Origin: a virus
Length of the DNA stretch: 35,112 nucleotides
Strand: one strand, 5' to 3'
Virus record (IMG/VR): IMGVR_UViG_3300046318_000098
Location: 1 to 35,112 of that record
Below, piece by piece: positions 31,401-35,112 of this stretch. The notes under the pieces were generated by a model. It did no database searches, had not been told where the DNA came from, and saw only the letters and a list, made by a program, of their open reading frames with translations. Position numbers and translations under genes: made by a program. The stretch's first letter is position 1. Each line of letters opens with the position of its first letter.

Positions 31401-32116
31401 TAGGAATAGGAAGTACAATATGTAATACAGATGGAGGAAGTACTATTACAAAAAGATTTGCAATATCTATTGGTAACGCTCCTTCTACATATACAATTGT
31501 AGCCGGTACAGTTTCTAATCCTGCTGGCCTTGAATATAGTATAAACTCTACTCCTGGATCTTCTTATTTACAGGTTACATTTAGACCTTCTGTTACTTAT
31601 GGTGGTGAGTTTTCAATAGACTTAATATTAAAGAACCCGTCTGGAATTACTGTAGGATCAAGTGGACTACAAACAGTATACAGTACATATCAAAGCTTCT
31701 TGCCTGGTTGTTACCCAGTAAACTGTGTAGTATCAGATTGGTCAGCTTGGTCAGCATGTATTGATGGAGTAGAGACAAGAACAAGAACCATTATAACTCA
31801 ACCTTCTGGAGGAGGAAATCCTTGTCCTCCATTAACAGAGACTAGAGGATGTTATGTTCCGCCAACAAGCTATGCGTTTACATTATCTAATAGTGCTAGC
31901 TATGATTTTAGTTATGCTTGTACATTCTTAGATATGGGATTAACTTTATACGGATCTGAAAGTAGTATCTTTAGCAATCAATACTTATATTCTGATTCAG
32001 GATTAACATCTCTATTTGATGGGGAAAGTAAATTTAGAAGATACGAAGGATTTGGTTTTGCAAACACTATTGCAATAGGTAGTAACGGTGAAATTATAAC
32101 ATACGAAAATTGTTAA
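25433..32116 (+). CDS. Giant tail 'stabilization' protein with C-terminal thrombospondin type 1-like array
   Basis: The 2227-residue protein starts with the signature I-D-V-N-F-I-A-G-R-M-N-K-D-F-D-E-R-V-I-P-A-G-E-Y-V-D-A-L-N-I-R-V-G, which is well known from tail stabilization proteins of crAss-like and other Bacteroidota phages. The conserved body ends near Y-L-V-W-D-L-V-N-A-Y-G-I-D-L-C-Y-S at about 1415. Residues 1430-2140 hold eight copies of a W-S-x-W-S-x-C ... T-R-T-R-T ... G-G-x-x-C-P-x-L-x-E-x-x-x-C domain, interleaved with three copies of a roughly 109-residue beta module. A short Y/S/G-rich end (2141-2227) follows. The array looks like an adhesive extension added to the structural core and may contact host glycans or proteins. 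No signal peptide is present, as expected for a virion protein. Confidence 0.88.
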   Translation: MANIDVNFIAGRMNKDFDERVIPAGEYVDALNIRVGSTENNSVGAVENAKGNIKLTNLQYNGTSLIDAKCIGAYEDGSNETLYWLVASATVDIVVSFNAEKNLLKYHVVSEDVLNFDHKYLVTGINLIDDLLFWTDNLNPPRKINVNRNYPEPIGGVDQIDDSDISVIVAPPSSAPTISLLTVPREENYMTDKFISFAYRYKYKDGEYSALSQFSDIAFEPGAFGLDYSTFENSGMQNIFNSVNVKFNTGTDNVVGVDICFKLSDSSVINVVEKYNKSQEGWADNKIEQITFTNKKIYTTLTESELLRTFDNVPRLAKAQTVMGNRLMYGNYVDGYNITDEDGNEIDIDYNLDLMSENIGFVELPITLNSGVNYTIDPSSTKTVNDSQFNIDLTGMPLVSGSYLSITVNLQHDSYSGDASYTNPPRNDFEYELVFNIQKNYSSVNELATSQEFIDAISTHKIYADACSGTSLTDFFNCQLITKAGWSEIGTGISNATGGFTISSTLGSDIISIQIPAIKFGYEATPGQFVYAYEYLANTNTYASFSAIGSNQSLHSNRDYEVAIVYMDEYNRSSTALVDTNNTVFIPPYNSDKKNYIRASIISKAPSWAKKYKFVVKPSKSQYQVVYSNLFFQEDSGFTWFKLEGDNRSKVQENSTLIVKADSNGVLNSLVKTKVLALEAQPRDFIKDNKNSAGQDIIEPAGMYMRLKASNFSAAYTENSFIDEGEISEAGSYANLSYPCYIDNPLFGQPGELQFAPYDIPAGSLININFKLTREAAVSSCGNRTYTFNKSFTASQDYTSLYTFIIGDQINLEAGDSTGGDDTVNKNDFNKNLVSPYTGDINAIPGTNQYEFQQDTTDGRLFFVMKSGTPNCSGKKSRVSCQIQVQRTESLIIFETEAADANGETYFEGSESFDIINGYHQGNVTNQSSGIPAVVDLNFFDCFAFGNGVESYKVGDSLTGAPFYLGSRVTAVSQEEFKEAHRYAGITYSGIYNEETNVNKLNEFNLALANFKDCEKSFGPINILHGRKTDVLTLQEDKISYVLAGKNLLSDAAGGGAITSIPEVLGTQISRIEEFGISNDAASFAAWGEDIYFTDTKRTSVINLKGGASQSDNLIPISKLGMNGWFRDNFKDKLNNQKIGGYDPYLKEYVLSVNDEKLPAPIETFDCGFTISQDNSNSELVFNLEYGKIIGEASFDYNFESGSAHILIQYNGETVIDEDLSGSGAISFYKNVINPTTALVTITPVNATYNILSNCIESDEITVVRIVVNSPSNEGQTTHNNYNWALNGYSSPTNIDFVLLESDGLSLYQSTTSQASIGVIPAFGSTIKMQSDKYITDTFDFDPEANSLKYLVSDTLYTEADINTLRPLLNTATPIINPSSGKFESSFIYNNPNRLQYLYLVWDLVNAYGIDLCYSDISSEDVCINCGPINCEVSDWSDWSECIDGIQTRTRTVLVPAENGGTPCPDLSENRVCGYQADFCYDDLSSQLACYCGAPEVNCQVSDWTDWSECINGSQTRTRTVLVPPSGGGDSCPVLSETRSCVPVVNCQVSDWSDWSTCDDGFQTRTRTVIVEPSGGGTPCPTLSETRACSSISITNAICNTDGGSTITKRFRISIGNAPAIYTIAAGTTINPANLEYSISSAPGDSFLEVKFKPALTYGNEFSIELLLKNSTGTIVATNITQTVYGDYQSFLPGCTPVNCVVSEWSAWSACVNNVSTRTRTILTQPTGGGTPCPELSESRDCANCEVSEWSAYSACNDGFKTRTRTIVTQPYNGGSACPTLTETVTCSSISITNPICNDPNSGGIVLRKFRISIGDAPATYTIQAGTVINPAGLEYTIVATPGDSYLQVKFRPAVTYGNEFSIELLLKNSTGATVGTNVSQTVYGDYQSFLPVCTPVNCVVSDWSAWSTCNGGTQSRTRTIITQPSGGGQACPTLTETRDCPVDCVVSAWSDWSTCSEGLQSRTRTVVTPAINGGAACPVLSETRTCSSIGIGSTICNTDGGSTITKRFAISIGNAPSTYTIVAGTVSNPAGLEYSINSTPGSSYLQVTFRPSVTYGGEFSIDLILKNPSGITVGSSGLQTVYSTYQSFLPGCYPVNCVVSDWSAWSACIDGVETRTRTIITQPSGGGNPCPPLTETRGCYVPPTSYAFTLSNSASYDFSYACTFLDMGLTLYGSESSIFSNQYLYSDSGLTSLFDGESKFRRYEGFGFANTIAIGSNGEIITYENC
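30200..30526 (+). repeat. Beta module copy a (109 residues)
   Basis: First of four copies. It runs from S-S-I-S-I-T-N-A-I-C through K-R-F-R-I-S-I-G-N-A-P, G-D-S-F-L-E-V-K-F-K-P, N-E-F-S-I-E-L-L-L-K-N to Y-Q-S-F-L-P-G-C-T-P. It lies between thrombospondin-like repeats 3 and 4. Confidence 0.85.
30794..31123 (+). repeat. Beta module copy b (110 residues)
   Basis: Second copy, between thrombospondin-like repeats 5 and 6. It differs from copy a mainly near its start (C-N-D-P-N-S-G-G-I-V-L-R-K) and keeps the N-E-F-S-I-E-L-L-L-K-N-S-T-G and Y-Q-S-F-L-P cores. Confidence 0.85.
31394..31720 (+). repeat. Beta module copy c (109 residues)
   Basis: Third copy, between thrombospondin-like repeats 7 and 8. 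Its first 80 bases are very close to copy a at DNA level (T-I-C-N-T-D-G-G-S-T-I-T-K-R-F coding stretch), while its later part is more diverged (S-T-Y-Q-S-F-L-P). Confidence 0.85.
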
Positions 32117-32136
32117 ATAAATAAAAAATAAATAAA

Positions 32137-32649
32137 ATGGCAGTATACTATATAGATACACAAGATTTTTCTACAGCAACAGCTATATGGACAGATTCTA
32201 TTCTTACAACAAAGGCTCCTGATGGTTATTACTCTTTTGATTTTAACTATAGAAGACAGTTTAATGGGTTGCTACAGACAATTGGGTCTTGTTCAACTCC
32301 ACCACCACCAGATGTTCCTAGCATAAGTATAACAAATACAATTTGTAACACATCTGACGGAGGAAATACTGTATTGAAAAGATTTAGAATATCTGTTGGT
32401 AATCCACCTTTAAACTATACGATTGTAACTGGTACGGTTGTAAACCCTGCCGGCCTTGTATTTTCAGTTGTAACTACTCCTGGAGACTCTTATCTAGAGG
32501 TTGCGTTTAAACCATCGCAAACTTCTGGAAGCGAGTTCTCTATAGAGTTATTACTTGAAAATTCATCTGGAACAGTTGTTGCTACTAATGTTAGTCAAAC
32601 TGTATATGGTAACTACCAAAGCTTCTTACCATCATGTCCATCAAACTAA
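32137..32649 (+). CDS. Short tail protein carrying a fourth beta module, 170 residues
   Basis: Residues 1-58 resemble a surface module common in Bacteroidota proteins (T-T-K-A-P-D-G-Y-Y-S-F-D-F-N-Y-R-R-Q-F-N-G-L-L-Q-T-I-G-S-C), which normally follows a Y-L-Y-S-D-S-G-L-T segment like the one ending the giant protein upstream. After a Pro linker, residues 62-167 are a fourth copy of the beta module (S-I-S-I-T-N-T-I-C ... Y-Q-S-F-L-P-S-C). No thrombospondin-like repeat is present. The gene follows the giant protein after 20 A/T-only bases, so it looks like a split-off or duplicated end of that protein. The function is inferred as tail adhesion. Confidence 0.75.
   Translation: MAVYYIDTQDFSTATAIWTDSILTTKAPDGYYSFDFNYRRQFNGLLQTIGSCSTPPPPDVPSISITNTICNTSDGGNTVLKRFRISVGNPPLNYTIVTGTVVNPAGLVFSVVTTPGDSYLEVAFKPSQTSGSEFSIELLLENSSGTVVATNVSQTVYGNYQSFLPSCPSN
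32320..32637 (+). repeat. Beta module copy d, in a separate gene
   Basis: Fourth copy of the module, outside the giant gene. It keeps K-R-F-R-I-S-V-G-N, G-D-S-Y-L-E-V-A-F-K-P, S-E-F-S-I-E-L-L-L-E-N and Y-Q-S-F-L-P, with N-P-A-G-L-V-F in place of N-P-A-G-L-E-Y. Confidence 0.85.
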
Positions 32650-32661
32650 ATAAATAAATAG

Positions 32662-33408
32662 ATGCAATATACATTATCGTTTAGTGAAGACTCAAAGGGA
32701 TGGACATCATTCTTTTCGTTTATTCCAGAGAAGATGATCGGTATGAACTCATACTTCTACACGTTTAAAAACGGAAACTTATATAGACATAACTCCAATG
32801 ATCTTAGAAATAACTTCTATGGTGTTCAGTATAGCTCTAGAATAAAAGGGGTTTTTAATGTAGAGAATGGCATGGTTAAGAACTTCAAGACTATATCATT
32901 AAATAGTGATGACTCTTGGAATTGTAGTATTATTACCGACATGGATTCTGGGTTTATAAGTAATTCATACTTTACATTAAAGGAGGGTGATTACTTTGGA
33001 TATATAAGAAGATATGTTTCAGATGATAACCTTTCTATGAGGTCTGCTCAGGGTATAGGTGACGTGTCGTTTGTTAATTCCTCTAACGCATCTGCCGTTG
33101 TAGTGCTATTTAACTTTGCTATTGGAAGTATAATAAACGTTGGGGATATGATATATAAAAACAATTCTGGATCAATAATAAAGATCGGAGAAATTGTTGC
33201 TGTATCAGGTAACTCTATAACTGTAAATACTACTATAACTGGAGGTAGCATACCTTCTATATCTGACTATATTTTATGCCTTAAGAATAGCACTGCTGAG
33301 TCTTATGGAGCAAGAGGATATTACATGCAATTTGATTTAGAGAATGCTAATACTTCAAGAGTAGAGCTGTTTTCTGTAGGAAGTAACATTTTTAAAAGTT
33401 ACCCTTAA
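32662..33408 (+). CDS. Tail protein of the 'K-G-W-T-S-F' family, 248 residues
   Basis: The start L-S-F-S-E-D-S-K-G-W-T-S-F-F-S-F-I-P-E-K-M-I-G-M-N-S-Y-F-Y-T-F-K-N-G-N-L-Y-R-H-N is a conserved block I know from virion proteins encoded beside the stabilization protein in crAss-like and related phages. It continues N-F-Y-G-V-Q-Y-S-S-R-I and F-K-T-I-S-L-N-S-D-D-S-W. The C-terminal part is beta-rich with two G-x-I-I-N-V-G-D-M-I-type segments. In related phages the family is a tail component. It is preceded by a repetitive TAAATAAATA leader without a Shine-Dalgarno sequence. Position and family support a tail role; its precise place is unknown. Confidence 0.75.
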   Translation: MQYTLSFSEDSKGWTSFFSFIPEKMIGMNSYFYTFKNGNLYRHNSNDLRNNFYGVQYSSRIKGVFNVENGMVKNFKTISLNSDDSWNCSIITDMDSGFISNSYFTLKEGDYFGYIRRYVSDDNLSMRSAQGIGDVSFVNSSNASAVVVLFNFAIGSIINVGDMIYKNNSGSIIKIGEIVAVSGNSITVNTTITGGSIPSISDYILCLKNSTAESYGARGYYMQFDLENANTSRVELFSVGSNIFKSYP

Positions 33409-33414
33409 ATTTAT

Positions 33415-33422
33415 TATCTTTG
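33415..33422 (+). promoter_or_regulatory. Promoter-like -7 element for the internal-protein genes, nearly leaderless
   Basis: TATCTTTG ends only eight bases before the ATG at 33431, so the transcript leader would be just a few bases. The surrounding 19 bases are identical to those at 23789-23807. Confidence 0.7.
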
Positions 33423-33430
33423 TAAAAAAA

Positions 33431-33826
33431 ATGTTTTCCTGTAGAATAGAGAATAAGCATGATTTTTACAATACATTATGTGAGTGGTGGACGGACTGGA
33501 AGTTTCCAGTAATGAGCATAGGATCACTTCCAAACAACATATTTGTAGTTAGTAATGACGGGGTTGATTTATATGCAATCCCTGTTTATTTAAGCGATTC
33601 TGATGTTTGTTGGATTGGGTTTATAACAGGGAATAAAAAAAGCACTAAGGCATTACGTTCTGGATCCTTAGATTACCTAATAAAATATACAGAACAATAT
33701 TTAAAACAGTCTGGACGAGAGTTTATAATGACTGTTAGTAATACTCCTGTGTTAAAGAAAATATTTAAAGATAATGGATATTTACTGTCAGGAGAGGGTA
33801 TTAACGAATACATAAAAAAAATATAG
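33431..33826 (+). CDS. Small GNAT-like phage protein, 131 residues
   Basis: The pattern L-C-E-W-W-T-D-W-K-F-P, S-L-P-N-N-I-F-V-V, V-Y-L-S-D-S-D-V-C-W-I-G-F-I, then a helix (L-D-Y-L-I-K-Y-T-E-Q-Y-L) and I-M-T-V-S-N-T-P-V-L-K-K-I-F-K-D-N-G-Y fits the small GNAT-fold acetyltransferase-like proteins found beside internal virion genes in several podoviruses. A clear acetyl-CoA-binding R/Q-x-x-G-x-G/A loop is not visible, so enzymatic activity is doubtful. It is the first gene after a promoter giving a very short leader. The next gene starts two bases after its stop. Confidence 0.6.
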   Translation: MFSCRIENKHDFYNTLCEWWTDWKFPVMSIGSLPNNIFVVSNDGVDLYAIPVYLSDSDVCWIGFITGNKKSTKALRSGSLDYLIKYTEQYLKQSGREFIMTVSNTPVLKKIFKDNGYLLSGEGINEYIKKI

Positions 33827-33828
33827 TT

Positions 33829-34638
33829 ATGGGACAAGGAGCAGCGGGAGTTACTCAAGGACTATCAGGTGTTGCAGCAGCAGCTGGAGGACCTATTGGA
33901 ATGGGTGTTGCAGCAGCGGCAAATATAGGTATGAGCCTAGTTGAGGCTAGTAAACAAAAAGAATTACAAAGATCAGCTGATAGAGAAGTTGAAAAGGCAG
34001 CAGCAGAACAGGAACGACTATTAAGTCAGAACTTTTTTGAAGGCCTTCAAGTTCCTATGCAAGCATACGATAGAGAGTTTAGAGAGACTACAGCTCAGCA
34101 ACAACAAGCAATGTCTGCGCTACAAGAAGGTGATCCTAGATTACTTTTAGGTGGTGTTGGAAAGGTTCAGGCTGTTGCTGCAGATCAAGAAGCCAAGACT
34201 AGAGAGGCATTAGGTCAAGACTTATTTAATATAGGTAAATTACAAGCTTTTGAGGCAGGTCAAACCAATGATCAATTAGCCAAACTAGAAGGAGAAAGAT
34301 TAGCTGGAGCTCAAAAAGCGTCAGCTGCTGCAGCTGCTGCTAGATTAAACTCTCAACAAGGAGCTTTAAAGGCCGGAGGAGATTTGATAAAAGGACTAGG
34401 AGCATTAGTTCCTGAATATTCTGATGCTAATAGTATGGATATGTCTACGGCATTAACTCCTGCTGGAATGGCTACGACTGGTTCAAGCGCAGCGTCTCAA
34501 CTCCAAGCTAATACATCTGGATCTTTAAATCCATTATATAAACAATATAGTTGGGGGTCATTAGCAAACCCAAGCATGGGGTCTCAACTACTTGGAAGTA
34601 CTAACAACGTTCTAGCTGGCTTTAGAATGCCTGGTTAA
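33829..34638 (+). CDS. Internal virion (ejected) protein, T7 gp14-like by position, 269 residues
   Basis: The N-terminus is rich in Gly/Ala with a possible membrane-active helix (G-V-A-A-A-A-G-G-P-I-G-M-G-V-A-A-A-A-N-I-G-M). It is followed by an Ala/Gln/Glu-rich long helical region with E-G-D-P-R-L-L-L-G-G-V-G-K-V-Q. This composition and the G-D-P-R-L-L-x-G-G-V-G stretch are familiar from podovirus internal proteins that are ejected into the host and insert in its envelope to help DNA entry. The C-terminal 80 residues are Ser/Asn/Gly-rich and probably disordered. It follows the GNAT-like gene by two bases and precedes a second probable internal protein. Confidence 0.7.
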   Translation: MGQGAAGVTQGLSGVAAAAGGPIGMGVAAAANIGMSLVEASKQKELQRSADREVEKAAAEQERLLSQNFFEGLQVPMQAYDREFRETTAQQQQAMSALQEGDPRLLLGGVGKVQAVAADQEAKTREALGQDLFNIGKLQAFEAGQTNDQLAKLEGERLAGAQKASAAAAAARLNSQQGALKAGGDLIKGLGALVPEYSDANSMDMSTALTPAGMATTGSSAASQLQANTSGSLNPLYKQYSWGSLANPSMGSQLLGSTNNVLAGFRMPG

Positions 34639-34654
34639 ATAAATAAAAAAAATT

Positions 34655-35112
34655 ATGGCAGAGTACTTAGGATATGTAAATCCAGCAGAAACTAAAGCTA
34701 ACCCAACATTAGACTGGTCTACAGTTATTAATGATGTTAGGGATACATTAGTTAGTCAAGAGGCTACTAGAGAAGCTACTAGGCAAAAAGCTAAGCAAGA
34801 AACTAACGAGCTATACAATTCGTTAAATAAAATATCAGCAGGTCAAAACCAAGGATTAAATGGTTTTATAACAAATGCTAGCTATCAATCTAAGAACCTA
34901 CTTGGTGAGGCGTATAAATTATACACATCTGGTAAAATAAAGGGAAAAGAATATACTGAAATACAAAATAACATGAAGGCATCATTTAACGACATCAACG
35001 ATGTTGTTAAGACTATGCAGACAGATTATGAAAAGTATATGGACTTACTAGGTAAAGGGCAAACCTCGATTATAGATGAATATAATCAAAAACAAAAGGG
35101 TGAAGCTTTAGA
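34655..35112 (+). CDS. N-terminal part of a probable internal/structural protein (3' end outside window)
   Basis: An open frame runs from ATG 34655 to the window edge without a stop (152 complete codons). It starts M-A-E-Y-L-G-Y-V-N-P-A-E-T-K-A-N-P-T-L-D-W-S and then becomes a long polar helix rich in Gln, Lys and Glu (V-S-Q-E-A-T-R-E-A-T-R-Q-K-A-K-Q-E-T-N-E). The A-E-Y-L-G-Y-V-N-P-x-x-x-K-A-N-P-x-x-D-W-S start recalls internal virion proteins of related phages. An A-rich leader of 16 bases follows the previous gene, so co-expression is likely. Function is inferred from position and helical make-up. Confidence 0.75.
   Translation, partial: MAEYLGYVNPAETKANPTLDWSTVINDVRDTLVSQEATREATRQKAKQETNELYNSLNKISAGQNQGLNGFITNASYQSKNLLGEAYKLYTSGKIKGKEYTEIQNNMKASFNDINDVVKTMQTDYEKYMDLLGKGQTSIIDEYNQKQKGEAL

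Larger units (their letters stand above)
29720..31852 (+). repeat. Eight thrombospondin type 1-like repeats (44 residues each)
   Basis: Copies start at 29720, 29924, 30068, 30527, 30662, 31124, 31262 and 31721 and are each about 132 bases. Every copy has N/D-C-x-V-S, the W-S-x-W-S-x-C core (fourth and later variants W-S-A-Y-S in copy 5), x-R-T-R-T, G-G-x-x-C-P and a final Cys. There are four Cys per repeat; animal TSP1 domains have six, and the C-S-x-x-C-G insertion is shortened here. Synonymous codons differ between copies, so amino-acid identity exceeds DNA identity. Confidence 0.85.

Noticed and set aside
29720-31852. Target of a diversity-generating retroelement
   Set aside because: No reverse transcriptase or template repeat is present, and differences between repeats are largely synonymous or conservative rather than adenine-biased.
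1-35112. Recoded stop codons (TAG or TGA read as an amino acid), known in some crAss-like phages
   Set aside because: Genes end normally at TAA and TAG with the next start close by, and TGG is used throughout for Trp. No gene needs readthrough.
1-35112. tRNA genes, CRISPR arrays, insertion sequences, integrase or attachment sites
   Set aside because: I saw no cloverleaf-like sequence, regularly spaced short repeats, transposase, integrase or terminal repeats by eye. A tRNA scan would be needed to exclude tRNAs fully.

Overview
The window is one continuous stretch of a tailed, probably short-tailed (podovirus-like) bacteriophage genome, and the host is very likely a member of the Bacteroidota. 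Three things point to that host. There are no Shine-Dalgarno sequences ahead of the genes, only A-rich leaders. The promoter-like sites match the Bacteroidota -7 element TAnnTTTG. Many proteins resemble families I know from Bacteroidota and crAss-like phages. The genetic code looks standard: TAA and TAG are the common stops, TGA is rare, and there is no sign of recoding. The body of the sequence is AT-rich. Genes are tightly packed with TAATG or ATGA overlaps, and no gene-free stretch exceeds 300 bases.

Layout. (1) 1-1461: the 3' end of a phage GroEL and its GroES partner run rightward into a leftward winged-helix-like gene. The two coding ends overlap, and each transcript appears to have its terminator inside the other gene. 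A perfect 16-bp palindrome at 1432-1447 holds two opposed -7 elements and separates the leftward gene from everything to its right. (2) 1462-3336: a run of very small, mostly Lys/Arg-rich proteins with an HNH endonuclease gene inserted among them. (3) 3338-4709: a lysis cassette with a holin-like protein, a coiled-coil plus membrane-anchor protein, an M15 peptidase endolysin and a lipoprotein with a C-terminal membrane anchor that fits a unimolecular spanin. (4) 4709-12918: the tail-fibre module, including a 1514-residue fibre with YadA-like repeats and an S74 self-cleaving chaperone end. (5) 12931-20371: small genes, a tandem GroES-like protein, a putative small terminase, large terminase and portal, with two related GIY-YIG endonuclease genes flanking the terminase genes. 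(6) 20390-22980: scaffold and major capsid, with their own promoter and terminator. (7) 22999-33408: a structural protein, two neck/connector proteins, then a 2227-residue 'stabilization'-type virion protein whose C-terminus carries eight thrombospondin type 1-like repeats alternating with a roughly 109-residue module, followed by two further tail proteins. (8) 33415-end: a small GNAT-like protein, an internal virion protein and the start of another probable ejected or structural protein.

How it fits together. The window holds most of the late programme: packaging (TerL, portal), head assembly (scaffold, capsid), neck and tail, host recognition (fibres and the thrombospondin-like array), ejected proteins and lysis. 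The phage-encoded chaperonin genes plausibly fold some of these products. Five promoter-like sites and four terminator-like hairpins suggest at least five rightward transcription units and one leftward unit. Gene order (TerL-portal-scaffold-capsid-connectors-stabilization protein) and protein sizes resemble crAss-like and related Bacteroidota podoviruses. That placement is inference and was not tested by any search. The most unusual features are the chaperonin set with reciprocally embedded terminators, the palindromic divergent promoter and the thrombospondin-like array.
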